Both the position numbers and the translations under genes were made by a program. The notes under the pieces were generated by a model. That model ran no database searches. It saw only the letters and a program-made list of their open reading frames with translations, and was not told the DNA's origin. From Geodermatophilus sp. DSM 45219 (GTDB lineage: Bacteria; Actinomycetota; Actinomycetes; Mycobacteriales; Geodermatophilaceae): 64,000 nucleotides of DNA. The DNA is taken from the NCBI RefSeq assembly GCF_900104025.1, contig NZ_FNIQ01000001.1, forward strand, positions 496,001 through 560,000, in the 5' to 3' direction. Below, one piece after another: positions 56,234 through 64,000 of this stretch (its first letter is position 1; each line of letters opens with the position of its first letter).

Positions 56234-57739
56234 TCAGCTGGACAGTGGCCGCACCAACGGGAAGAGGATGGTCTCCCGGATGCCCAATCCGGTGAGCGTC
56301 ATCATCAGGCGGTCCATGCCCATCCCCATCCCACCGGTGGGCGGCATGCCGTACTCCAGCGCCTCGAGGAAGTCCTCGTCGAAGGCCATGGCCTCGGGGT
56401 CGCCCTTCGCCGCGAGCACGGCCTGGGCGACCAGGCGCTCGCGCTGCGCGACCGGGTCGACCAGCTCGGAGTATGCGGTGGCCCGCTCGACACCGGCGAT
56501 GTACAGGTCCCACTTCTCGGCGAGCCCCGGCTGCGACCGGTGCGCGCGGGTGAGCGGCGAGGTGTCCACCGGGTAGTCGACGACGAAGGTCGGCTCCTGC
56601 AGCGAGTCCTGGACCAGCGCCTCGAACAACTCCTCGACGACCTTGCCCGGCACCCACGCCGGGTCCACGCCCACGTCGTGCCGCTCGGCGAGCGCGCGCA
56701 GCGTCTCCACCGGCGTCTGCGGGGTGACCGCCTCGCCGACGGCGTCGGAGACCAGGGTGTAGAGCGGCACCTGCCGCCACTCCCCCGACAGGTCGATCTC
56801 GGTGCCGTCGTTGTGCCGCGCCACGTGGTCGCCGAACAGCGCGGCGCAGCACTCCTGCGTCAATTCGCGGGTGAGCGTCGCCATCACCTGGTAGTCGGCA
56901 TAGGCCTGGTAGGTCTCCAGCATCGCGAACTCCGGCGAGTGGGTGCTGTCGGCACCCTCGTTGCGGAAGTTCCGGTTGATCTCGAAGACCCGCTCCAGCC
57001 CGCCGACGATGCACCGCTTCAGGAACAGCTCCGGCGCGATGCGCAGGTACAGGTCGAGGTCGAATGCGTTCATGTGCGTGCGGAACGGCCGCGCCGCCGC
57101 GCCCCCGTGCACCGTCTGCAGCATCGGCGTCTCGACCTCGAGGTAACCGCGGGCACCCAGTTCCCGGCGCAGCGTCGACATGACCGTCGCGCGCTGGCGG
57201 ACGGTGCGGCGGGCCTCGTCCCGGACGATCAGGTCGACGTAGCGCCGCCGGACCCGCAGCTCCTCGCTCATCGGCTTGTGCGCCACCGGCAGCGGGCGCA
57301 GCGCCTTGGCGGTCAGCTGCCAGGAGTCGGCGAACACCGACAGCTCGCCGCGCCGCGACGTCCCGACCTCGCCCTCGACGAAGACGTGGTCACCGAGGTC
57401 GACGTCGGCCTTCCAGGCGGCCAGGGACTCCTCGCCCACCCGGTCCAGGGAGAGCATGACCTGCAGCTCGGCGTCCCCCTCGCGCAGCGTGGCGAAGCAC
57501 AGCTTGCCGGTGTTGCGCACGAAGATGACCCGCCCGGTGACGCCGACCCGCTCGCCGGTCGTCGTGTCCGGCTCCAGGTCGGGGTGCTTCTCGCGCACCT
57601 CGGCCAGCGTGGTCGTGCGGGCGACGGCGACCGGGTAGGGGTCGACGCCGGCCTCGCGCATCCGGTCCAGCTTCGCCCGGCGCACCCGGAGCTGTTCGGG
57701 CAGTTCGTCGTCCGGCGGGCCAGGGGGTAGTCCACTCAC
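56234..57739 (-). CDS. lysS: Lysyl-tRNA synthetase, class II
   Basis: 501-aa class IIb synthetase charging tRNA-Lys. The N-terminal OB-fold anticodon-binding domain (about 55-175) includes [19 protein letters not shown]. The catalytic core has motif 2 in [18 protein letters not shown] and [13 protein letters not shown], and motif 3 in [15 protein letters not shown]. Length and order are complete. GTG at 57739, 26 nt after coaX; ends 146 bp before lsr2. Confidence 0.96.
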   Translation of the reverse strand: MSGLPPGPPDDELPEQLRVRRAKLDRMREAGVDPYPVAVARTTTLAEVREKHPDLEPDTTTGERVGVTGRVIFVRNTGKLCFATLREGDAELQVMLSLDRVGEESLAAWKADVDLGDHVFVEGEVGTSRRGELSVFADSWQLTAKALRPLPVAHKPMSEELRVRRRYVDLIVRDEARRTVRQRATVMSTLRRELGARGYLEVETPMLQTVHGGAAARPFRTHMNAFDLDLYLRIAPELFLKRCIVGGLERVFEINRNFRNEGADSTHSPEFAMLETYQAYADYQVMATLTRELTQECCAALFGDHVARHNDGTEIDLSGEWRQVPLYTLVSDAVGEAVTPQTPVETLRALAERHDVGVDPAWVPGKVVEELFEALVQDSLQEPTFVVDYPVDTSPLTRAHRSQPGLAEKWDLYIAGVERATAYSELVDPVAQRERLVAQAVLAAKGDPEAMAFDEDFLEALEYGMPPTGGMGMGMDRLMMTLTGLGIRETILFPLVRPLSS

Positions 57740-57765
57740 GGGGCGCGAGCCTACGGGCAGGCCGC

Positions 57766-58551
57766 TCAGCGACCCTGCTGTCGCTCGAAGGCCAGCCGCA
57801 GGCCGTGCACGGTGAGGTCGGGCTCCCGCTCGGCGATCGTCCGGCAACTGTCGGCTACCAGCGGCGCGAGGCCCCCGGTGGCGACGACGACCGGCGCGGC
57901 GCCGAACTGGGCGACCAGCTCCGCGGCGATCCGGCCCACCAGCCCGTCGACCAGCCCGGCGAAGCCCAGCACCAGGCCCGACTGCAGTGCCGCGACGGTG
58001 TTCTTGCCGATCGCCTGCGCCGGCACGGTCAGCTCGACCGAGCGCAACTGGGCGGCACGGGTGGCCAGCGCCTCCAGGCTGACCTCCACGCCGGGGGCCA
58101 GGGCGCCGCCGAGGAACTGCCCGTCGGGGCCGACGGCGTCGACGTTGGTCGAGGTGCCGAAGTCCACGACGACGACCGGCCGCCCGCGCCCACCGGGACC
58201 GCGGCCGAACATCTCGTGCGCGGCCAGCGCGGTGACCACCCGGTCGGCGCCGACCTCGCGCGGGTTGTCCACGTGCAGCGGGACGCCGGTCCGCACGCCC
58301 GGGCCGATGAGGACGACCGGCACCTCCAGGGAGTCCAGCAGCGCGCGCAGGGCGGGCAGCAGCGCGGGCACCGTCGAGCACGCCGACACCCCGGTCACCT
58401 CGGTGTCGCGCAGCAGCCCGCGCCAGACCATCCGCAGCTCGTCGGAGGTGGCGCGGGGCGCGGTCGTCACCCGCCAGGAGTCCACCCGCCGCGCGCCGTC
58501 GAAGGTGGCCAGCACGGTCTGGCTGTTGCCGACGTCGACGGTCAGCAGCAC
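57766..58551 (-). CDS. coaX: Type III pantothenate kinase
   Basis: 261-aa ASKHA-fold kinase performing the first step of CoA synthesis from pantothenate; this type is not inhibited by CoA. Motifs: [12 protein letters not shown] (P-loop), [15 protein letters not shown] with catalytic aspartate, and [12 protein letters not shown]. It directly follows nadC (3 nt between stop and start), placing CoA synthesis in one transcript with panC, panD and the NAD genes. Confidence 0.95.
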   Translation of the reverse strand: MLLTVDVGNSQTVLATFDGARRVDSWRVTTAPRATSDELRMVWRGLLRDTEVTGVSACSTVPALLPALRALLDSLEVPVVLIGPGVRTGVPLHVDNPREVGADRVVTALAAHEMFGRGPGGRGRPVVVVDFGTSTNVDAVGPDGQFLGGALAPGVEVSLEALATRAAQLRSVELTVPAQAIGKNTVAALQSGLVLGFAGLVDGLVGRIAAELVAQFGAAPVVVATGGLAPLVADSCRTIAEREPDLTVHGLRLAFERQQGR

Positions 58552-58554
58552 CGG

Positions 58555-59496
58555 TCAGCCCGCCCGCAGGTCGAGGGCGAGGTCGAGGATCGGCGCGGAG
58601 TGCGTCAGCCCGCCGACCGACAGGTAGTCCACGCCGGTCTCGGCCACCGCCCGGGCCACCTCCAGGGTCAGCCCCCCGGTGGCCTCCAGCTCCGCCCGGC
58701 CGCCGACCAGCGCGACGACCTCGCGCAGGACGTCGGGCGGCATGTTGTCGCAGAGCAGGAAGTCCGCCCCGGCCTCGACCGCCTCCACCGCCTGCGCGGG
58801 CAGGTCGACCTCCACCTGCACGGTCACCCGGGGCGCCCGCTCGCGCACCGCGGCGACGGCGGCGGCCACCGAGCCCGCGGCGGCGACGTGGTTGTCCTTG
58901 ACCATGGCGACGTCGTACAGGCCCATGCGCTTGTTCGACCCGCCGCCGCACCGGACGGCGTACTTCTCCAGCGGCCGCAGCCCCGGCGTGGTCTTGCGGG
59001 TGTCCAGGACGACCGCGCCGGTGCCCTGCACGGCGTCCACCCAGCGGCGGGTCAGCGTGGCGATGCCGCTGGCCCGGCTGGCGACGTTCAGCGCGCTGCG
59101 CTCGGCGGCCAGCAGCGCCCGCACCGGACCGCGGACGGTCAGCAGCACGTCGCCGCGGGCCACCCGGTCGCCGTCGGCCGCACTCGCGGTGAGGGTGGCG
59201 CCGGGGGCCAGCCGGGTGAAGACGCGTGCGGCGACCGGCAGGCCGGCGACCACGCCGTCCGCCCGGGCCACGAGGTCGGCGGTGCCGAGCCGGGCGGCCG
59301 GCACGGTGGCCGCGCTGGTGACGTCGTAGGTGACGGCGAGGTCGGGGGCGCTGGGCAGCGGGGCGCCCCCGGTGAGGTCCTCGGCCAGCGTGCGCTCGAC
59401 CAGCTCGGCCACCCACGCCTCGTCCAACCCGGTCCCCTCCAGCGAGCGCGGGTCGCCCACCGTCCCACCGGGAGGTGAGCTCGCACGCCCGCTCAC
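58555..59496 (-). CDS. nadC: Nicotinate-nucleotide pyrophosphorylase (carboxylating)
   Basis: 313-aa quinolinate phosphoribosyltransferase, making nicotinate mononucleotide. Conserved block: [20 protein letters not shown], then [16 protein letters not shown], and [19 protein letters not shown] with LLCDNM. GTG at 59496 overlaps the nadB stop by 4 nt. Confidence 0.96.
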   Translation of the reverse strand: MSGRASSPPGGTVGDPRSLEGTGLDEAWVAELVERTLAEDLTGGAPLPSAPDLAVTYDVTSAATVPAARLGTADLVARADGVVAGLPVAARVFTRLAPGATLTASAADGDRVARGDVLLTVRGPVRALLAAERSALNVASRASGIATLTRRWVDAVQGTGAVVLDTRKTTPGLRPLEKYAVRCGGGSNKRMGLYDVAMVKDNHVAAAGSVAAAVAAVRERAPRVTVQVEVDLPAQAVEAVEAGADFLLCDNMPPDVLREVVALVGGRAELEATGGLTLEVARAVAETGVDYLSVGGLTHSAPILDLALDLRAG

Positions 59497-61163
59497 CAGC
59501 CCCTCACCGCCGGCGTCCCCACCGGGCGGGGGGTGACCCGCAGGGAGCCGTCCTCGCCGAGCCGCACGTCCAGGTGCACCCGCCAGTCCTCCTCGGTCTC
59601 GGGATGGTCCTCGCGCCAGTGGCAGCCGCGGGTCTCCTCGCGGGCCGCGGCCACGGTGGCCAGGGCGCTCGCGACGGTGAGCAGGTCGGTGGCCTCCCAG
59701 CCGGCCACGCCCGGCGTGACGTCCGGCCCGAGACCGGCGGCCAGGGCGGCCAGCCGGCCGGTGGCCGCGGCGAGCCCGGCACCGCTGCGCAGCGCCCCGA
59801 CCCGGGCCGACATGGTCTCGGTGACCACGCGGCGCCCTGCGGGGTCCAGCAGACCGGACGGCGCCGCCTCGGCCGTCACCGCCGGGGACGACGCGGGCAG
59901 TCGCCCGGCGAGCTCGGCGCCGATGCGGGCGGCGAAGACCAGCCCCTCGAGCAGCGAGTTCGACGCCAGCCGGTTGGCCCCGTGGACGCCCGTGCAGGCC
60001 ACCTCGCCGCAGGCGTAGAGCCCGGGCACCGTCGTCCGCCCGGTCAGGTCGGTGACCAGCCCACCGGAGGCGTAGTGCGCCGCCGGGGTGACCGGCACCA
60101 GCTCGCCCACCGGGTCGATGCCGGCCGCACGGCAGCTGGCCACGATGGTCGGGAACCGCGCGGTCAGGTCCGGCACCGCGCGCGCGTCGAGCCACACGTG
60201 GTCGACCCCGTCGCGCAGCTGCACCCGGGTGATCGCCTTCGCGACCACGTCCCGCGGCGCGAGCTCGGCGAGCGGGTGGACGCCCAGCATGAAGCGCTCC
60301 CCCACCCCGTCGCGCAGCACCGCGCCCTCGCCCCGCAGCGCCTCGCTGACCAGCGGCTGCTGGCCGCGCGCGCCCGGGCCCAGGTACAGCGCCGTCGGGT
60401 GGAACTGGACGAACTCCAGGTCGGTCGCGACCGCCCCGGCGCGCAGGCCGAGGGCGACGCCGTCCCCGGTGGACACCGACGGGTTGGTGGTCGCGGCGTA
60501 GACCTGGCCCATGCCGCCGGTGGCCAGCACGACCGCGCGGGCCCGCACCGCGCCGACGCCGTCCGCACTGCCCTCGCCGAGCACGTGCAGGGTCACCCCG
60601 GCGGCGCGGCCGTCGGCGTCGGTGAGCAGGTCGAGCACCATCGCGTGCTCGACGAGGGTGACGCCGGGGTCGGCGCGCACGGCGTCCTGCAGCGCCCGCT
60701 GCACCTCCGAGCCCGTGGCGTCGCCGCCGGCGTGCACGATGCGGTCGGCGGAGTGCCCGCCCTCGCGGGTGAGCAGCAGCCGGCCGGCCGGGTCGCGGTC
60801 GAAGGCCGCCCCCCAGTCGATCAGCTGGCGCAGCCGGCCGGGGCCCTCGTGCACGAGCACCGACACCGCGTCGGTCTCGCACAGCCCGACGCCGGCGACC
60901 TCGGTGTCGCGGGCGTGCGCCTCGGGGGTGTCGGCCGGGTCGAGGACGGCGGCGATCCCGCCCTGCGCCCAGCGGGTCGACCCGTCGTCCACCCGCACCT
61001 TGGTGACGACGGCGACCGACAGCCCCGCCGCCCGCGCGTGCAGGGCCACGCACAGCCCGGCGATCCCGGAGCCGACCACGCAGACGTCGGCGGACAGCTC
61101 CCAGCCGGGCGCCGGGGCGGCCAGCCGGGTGGGCAGGCCGGTGACGGGCGCCGCCAGCGTCAC
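59493..61163 (-). CDS. nadB: L-aspartate oxidase
   Basis: 556-aa FAD enzyme oxidising aspartate to iminoaspartate, the first step of de novo NAD synthesis. The FAD fingerprint is [15 protein letters not shown]; the active-site region is [38 protein letters not shown] is the second FAD block. No nadA is present in the window. GTG at 61163 overlaps the panD stop by 4 nt. Confidence 0.96.
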   Translation of the reverse strand: MTLAAPVTGLPTRLAAPAPGWELSADVCVVGSGIAGLCVALHARAAGLSVAVVTKVRVDDGSTRWAQGGIAAVLDPADTPEAHARDTEVAGVGLCETDAVSVLVHEGPGRLRQLIDWGAAFDRDPAGRLLLTREGGHSADRIVHAGGDATGSEVQRALQDAVRADPGVTLVEHAMVLDLLTDADGRAAGVTLHVLGEGSADGVGAVRARAVVLATGGMGQVYAATTNPSVSTGDGVALGLRAGAVATDLEFVQFHPTALYLGPGARGQQPLVSEALRGEGAVLRDGVGERFMLGVHPLAELAPRDVVAKAITRVQLRDGVDHVWLDARAVPDLTARFPTIVASCRAAGIDPVGELVPVTPAAHYASGGLVTDLTGRTTVPGLYACGEVACTGVHGANRLASNSLLEGLVFAARIGAELAGRLPASSPAVTAEAAPSGLLDPAGRRVVTETMSARVGALRSGAGLAAATGRLAALAAGLGPDVTPGVAGWEATDLLTVASALATVAAAREETRGCHWREDHPETEEDWRVHLDVRLGEDGSLRVTPRPVGTPAVRGW

Positions 61164-61675
61164 CGGACCGGGACGCCGAGCGGCAGGACCTCGTCCTCCC
61201 CTCCGCTCGCACGCTCGCGAGGGAACCCGGGACGAGGCCGCGGCTCGACCGTGGCCGGCGATGCCGCCAGCGGACTCCGCTCGTGGTCGGTGGCGCCGGG
61301 CACCGGCGCGGAGGGGTCGCCACCGAGCTCGACGACCCGGTTGGCGCCGTCGACGTGCACGACCCTGGGGATGTGGGACTTCGCCTCGGTCTCGTCCATG
61401 AGGCCGTAGCTGATCAGGATGACCAGGTCGCCCGGGTGCACCAGGTGCGCGGCGGCGCCGTTGATGCCGATGACACCGCTGCCCCGCTCGCCGGGGATGA
61501 CGTAGGTCTCCAGCCGCGCGCCGTTGGTGACGTCGACGATCGCGACCTGCTCGCCGGGGATCAGGTCGGCGGCGTCGAGGAGGTCCTCGTCGATCGTCAC
61601 CGAGCCGACGTAGTGCAGGTCGGCCTGGGTGACCGTCGCACGGTGGATCTTGGACTTGAGCATCGTGCGCATCAT
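61160..61675 (-). CDS. panD: Aspartate 1-decarboxylase with a repeat-encoded C-terminal tail
   Basis: 171-aa pyruvoyl enzyme giving beta-alanine for pantothenate. The self-cleavage site is [12 protein letters not shown] (Gly-Ser), with N-terminal [29 protein letters not shown] and [20 protein letters not shown] follow. The typical protein ends near [11 protein letters not shown] at about residue 120; here about 50 extra residues ([18 protein letters not shown] onward) run to the stop. Part of that tail is encoded by hairpin element I (61185-61241). ATG overlaps the panC stop (ATGA). Enzyme core intact. Confidence 0.95.
   Translation of the reverse strand: MMRTMLKSKIHRATVTQADLHYVGSVTIDEDLLDAADLIPGEQVAIVDVTNGARLETYVIPGERGSGVIGINGAAAHLVHPGDLVILISYGLMDETEAKSHIPRVVHVDGANRVVELGGDPSAPVPGATDHERSPLAASPATVEPRPRPGFPRERASGGEDEVLPLGVPVR
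61185..61241 (+). repeat. GGACCCCGTCC-type hairpin element, copy I, inside the panD reading frame
   Basis: AGGACCTCGTCCTCCCCTCC ... GGGAACCCGGGACGAGGCCG. Same layout as the intergenic copies, with compensated outer arms GGACCTCGTCC/GGACGAGGCC. It lies within the last 30 codons of panD (antisense orientation) and ends 22 bp before the nadB start. Confidence 0.7.
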
Positions 61676-62520
61676 CGCGGGTCTCCCAGCTGGATCTCGG
61701 TGTTGTCGATGAGTCGGGTGCTGCCGGCGCGGGCGGCGACCAGCAGGCGGGCGGGGCCGGCGGTGGGCGCCGGGCCGAGGTCGGGGCCGGTCAGCTCGAG
61801 GTAGTCGAGGACCAGCTCGGGGGCGCCGGCCAGCACCTCGCGGGCCGCGGTGAGTACGGCCCGGGCGCCGTGCGGCCCGGCGTCCGCCCCGGCCCGCAGC
61901 GCGCGGTACAGCGTGGCAGCGGTGGCCCGCTGCTCCGGCGAGAGGTAGCGGTTGCGGGAGGACAGCGCCATGCCGTCGCCCTCGCGGACGGTGGGCACGC
62001 CGACGACCTCGACGCCCAGGGCCAGCTCGCGGGACATCGCCCGGATGAGGGTGAGCTGCTGGTAGTCCTTCTCGCCGAACAGCGCGAGGTCGGGGCGGAC
62101 CAGGCCGAAGAGCTTGGCCACGACGGTGAGCACGCCGGCGAAGTGCCCGGGGCGGACGGCGCCCTCGAGGACGTCGCCCAGCGGCCCGGGGTGGACGGTC
62201 ACGCCGGCCGCGCCCGGGGGGTAGACCTCGTCGACCGGCGGGTGGAAGACGACGTCGGCGCCCTCGTCGGCCAGCGCGGCCAGGTCGGCGTCCCAGGTGC
62301 GCGGGTAGCGGTCGAAGTCCTCGCCCGGGCCGAACTGGGTCGGGTTGACGAACACCGAGACGACGACGCTGCCGGCGCGGCCGCGGCCGGCGCGGACCAG
62401 CGCGCGGTGGCCCTCGTGCAGGGCGCCCATCGTGGGCACCAGGGCGACCGGGCCGGGCAGCTCGGCGACCAGCTCGCGCAGGTCGGCGGCGGTCTCGGCG
62501 ACCACGGGACGGGTGCTCAC
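61672..62520 (-). CDS. panC: Pantothenate synthetase
   Basis: 282-aa enzyme that condenses pantoate with beta-alanine via a pantoyl adenylate. The HIGH-like motif is [32 protein letters not shown] and [19 protein letters not shown] are substrate blocks, and the KMSKS equivalent is [13 protein letters not shown] at 62520 overlaps the DUF2520 gene stop by 4 nt. Confidence 0.97.
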   Translation of the reverse strand: MSTRPVVAETAADLRELVAELPGPVALVPTMGALHEGHRALVRAGRGRAGSVVVSVFVNPTQFGPGEDFDRYPRTWDADLAALADEGADVVFHPPVDEVYPPGAAGVTVHPGPLGDVLEGAVRPGHFAGVLTVVAKLFGLVRPDLALFGEKDYQQLTLIRAMSRELALGVEVVGVPTVREGDGMALSSRNRYLSPEQRATAATLYRALRAGADAGPHGARAVLTAAREVLAGAPELVLDYLELTGPDLGPAPTAGPARLLVAARAGSTRLIDNTEIQLGDPR

Positions 62521-63467
62521 CGGGAGCCCAGTGGGTCGCCGTCGCGCGCGCTCTCCAGCAGCTCGACCAGCGGGGCGCCCTCGTGCCGCTTGAGCCGGCC
62601 GGTGGCCAGGGCGCGCTCGGTGGTGCGGTGGGCCAGCGCGACGTAGGCAGCGACCGAGTCGGGCGCCCGCTCGGCCAGGGTGTCCAGGTGCCGGCGGACG
62701 GTGCCGACGTCCCCCCGGCTGACCGGGCCGGTGAGCCCGCGGTCGCCCCGGCGCAGGCCGTTGTCCAGCGCCGCGGTGAGCAGCGGGGCGAGCACCCGGC
62801 CCGGCTCGGCGACGCCGGCGGTGCGCAGCAGGTCCGCGGCCTCGGCGACCAGCGTGACCAGGTGGTTGGCGCCGGTGACCAGCGCGGCGTGGTACAGCCC
62901 GCGGTCGGCCTCGGCGACGAAGAACGGCTCGCCGCCCATCTCCAGGACCAGGGTCTCGGCGACCGGACGGTGCTCGGGAGCGCTGGTGACGCCGAAGGGG
63001 GCGCCGGTGAGCCGGTCGGCGTCCTCGGGCGCGCCGGTGAAGGTCATGGCCGGGTGCAGCGCCAGCGGCAGGACGCCGGCCCGCGCGGCGGGGGCGAGCA
63101 CGGCCAGGCCGTGCGCCCCGGAGGTGTGGAAGGCCAGTTGACCGGCCCGCCAGACCCCGGTCCCGGCCAGGCCGGAGACCAGCCCGGCCAGGCTGTCGTC
63201 GGGGACGGCGAGCACCACCAGGTCCGCGGCGGCCACGACCTGGTCGGTGGGCAGCAGCGGGACGTCGGGCAGCAGGCGGGCGGCGCGCTCGGCGGAGGCG
63301 GTGGAGAGGCCGGCGGCGGCGACCACGTCGTGGCCGGCGGCGGCGAGGGCGGCGCCGAGGACGGCGCCGACGCGCCCGGCGCCGACGATGCCGACGCGGA
63401 GGCGGGCGGGGGCGGAGGCGGCCGGGGGGAGACCGGCAGCGCGGGGCGTCCTGCGGGCAGCAGGCAT
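62517..63467 (-). CDS. Rossmann-fold / DUF2520 domain protein
   Basis: 316 aa. The N-terminal NAD(P)-binding fold has [21 protein letters not shown] and [14 protein letters not shown]. The C-terminal DUF2520 helical domain has [20 protein letters not shown] and [18 protein letters not shown]. It resembles 6-phosphogluconate-dehydrogenase-fold reductases. The gene heads the pantothenate operon and panE is not seen nearby, so a ketopantoate-reductase-like role is a reasonable inference but unproven. ATG at 63467 with GAGAGG upstream. Confidence 0.9.
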   Translation of the reverse strand: MPAARRTPRAAGLPPAASAPARLRVGIVGAGRVGAVLGAALAAAGHDVVAAAGLSTASAERAARLLPDVPLLPTDQVVAAADLVVLAVPDDSLAGLVSGLAGTGVWRAGQLAFHTSGAHGLAVLAPAARAGVLPLALHPAMTFTGAPEDADRLTGAPFGVTSAPEHRPVAETLVLEMGGEPFFVAEADRGLYHAALVTGANHLVTLVAEAADLLRTAGVAEPGRVLAPLLTAALDNGLRRGDRGLTGPVSRGDVGTVRRHLDTLAERAPDSVAAYVALAHRTTERALATGRLKRHEGAPLVELLESARDGDPLGSR

Positions 63468-63690
63468 CGGTGCACCTCTCGTTCCAGTCCCTCGCGGGTA
63501 CCGGACTCGTGGTCCGCGGGCTCCGCCGCCGGAGCCCGTCGGGTGTTGCGGTCCTGCGGTGGTGCCGGCGCGGGCCCCGCTGCGACCTGAGGTGTCACGC
63601 GGATGACGCGCCGAAGGCGAGTGTGTGACCGGTTCCCGGCGCGTGCAACGCCCCGGCCCTGTGGTGTGTCTCACTCCGACGCCACCTACG

Positions 63691-64000
63691 GTGTCCGACG
63701 CACCGGCACGGACGGCACGGGTGGGCGCCCTCGAGGGGCGGACGGCGCTGGTCACCGGCACGAGCCGCCGCATCGGCCTGGCGATCGCGCACAGCCTGGT
63801 GGCGCGCGGCGCGGGCGTCGTCGTCACCGGCCGCGAGCCGGACGCCCTGGCGGAGGCGGTGACGGCGCTGGGCGGCCCGGGCGTCACCGGCAACGCGGGG
63901 GACGGCGAGCACCGGGCGGTGGCCGTGCGGACAGCCCTGGAGACCTTCGGCAGCCTGGGAGATGCTGGTCGGCGACGTCGGGATCACCCCGGTCCACGGC
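63691..64000 (+). pseudogene. SDR-family oxidoreductase, frameshifted and cut by the window edge
   Basis: The first 88 or so codons code for a short-chain dehydrogenase: GRTALVTGTSRRIGLAIAHS carries the TGxxxGxG-like cofactor loop (here TGTSRRIG), then GAGVVVTGREPDALAEAV. After ETFGSL an extra G at 63957-63959 shifts the frame. Read with a one-base skip, the sequence continues EMLVGDVGITPVHG, where most SDRs have LVNNVGI or LVNNAG; here the Asn pair is Gly-Asp. The break may be a real pseudogene or a base-calling error in a GGG run. Start either GTG 63691 or GTG 63721; no ribosome site. The 3' end lies outside the window. Confidence 0.7.

Noticed and set aside
56234..59416. Very long minus-strand open frame (1060 codons) upstream-extended from lysS
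   Set aside because: The part above 57739 is out of frame with coaX and nadC, which have clear motifs; its translation is Arg/Gly-rich shadow sequence, normal for DNA of this GC content.
58555..61323. 922-codon open frame extending nadC upstream through nadB
   Set aside because: Only 58555-59496 resembles NadC; above that it is the shadow of nadB on the same strand in another frame.

Overview
This 64 kb window comes from a very GC-rich actinobacterial chromosome. GTG starts dominate, the spacing between genes is tight, and the core set is actinobacterial: Lsr2, CarD, ClpC, DisA, RadA, DUF3263, a LytR_C protein, an SCO3242-like UbiA and a CIRCE-controlled GroEL without groES. Gene content plus a family of GGACCCCGTCC-type intergenic hairpins suggests Geodermatophilaceae (Blastococcus, Geodermatophilus or Modestobacter relatives). 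That placement is inference, because no 16S rRNA gene is present. I see no transposase, integrase, prophage or CRISPR array.

Layout. 1-7 kb: DUF4031 (partial), Gfo/Idh/MocA oxidoreductase, an acidic repeat protein, DUF72, an exported FN3 protein and glucose-6-phosphate dehydrogenase. 7-12.3 kb: GroEL with two CIRCE operators, a cold-shock protein, threonine synthase behind a SAM (S-box) riboswitch, and a HAD phosphatase. 12.4-18.3 kb: an ABC permease, an exported X-Pro-type hydrolase fused to an ABC ATPase, a LytR_C protein and DUF3263. 18.5-25.5 kb: RarD, CBS, dodecin, a divergent two-component pair, an NTF2-like protein, LtrA and tRNA-Thr(UGU). 25.6-32.8 kb: the DUF2182/DUF1326 pair, a Cys-motif protein, and an RNA-repair pair Pnkp/Hen1 in which hen1 carries an apparent +1 frameshift. 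33-38 kb: universal stress protein, FetB-like permease, HtrA protease, DUF445. 38-44.9 kb: carD-ispD-ispF-cysS-rlmB, UbiA, and an ECF sigma factor with a membrane partner. 45-52 kb: photolyase-related protein, lipoprotein, radA, disA, mutY. 52-64 kb: clpC, a STAS-like pair, lsr2, then DUF2520-panC-panD-nadB-nadC-coaX-lysS, and a broken SDR gene at the right edge.

How genes work together. Consecutive genes from DUF2520 to nadC mostly share 4-nt GTGA/ATGA overlaps, which implies translational coupling of pantothenate/CoA and NAD synthesis. disA, radA and mutY form a genome-maintenance block, with clpC and lsr2 nearby. Pnkp and Hen1 repair and then 2'-O-methylate cleaved RNA. The hydrolase-ATPase fusion and the following permease look like one membrane machine.

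The most notable non-coding structure is a family of about nine imperfect-palindrome elements, several of which begin right after a stop codon. One lies inside the 3' end of panD and encodes its C-terminal tail. A second rare element consists of two 17-bp palindromes exactly 41 bp apart, at two loci. Many genes lacking a Shine-Dalgarno sequence have a -10 hexamer 6-8 nt before GTG, consistent with leaderless mRNAs.
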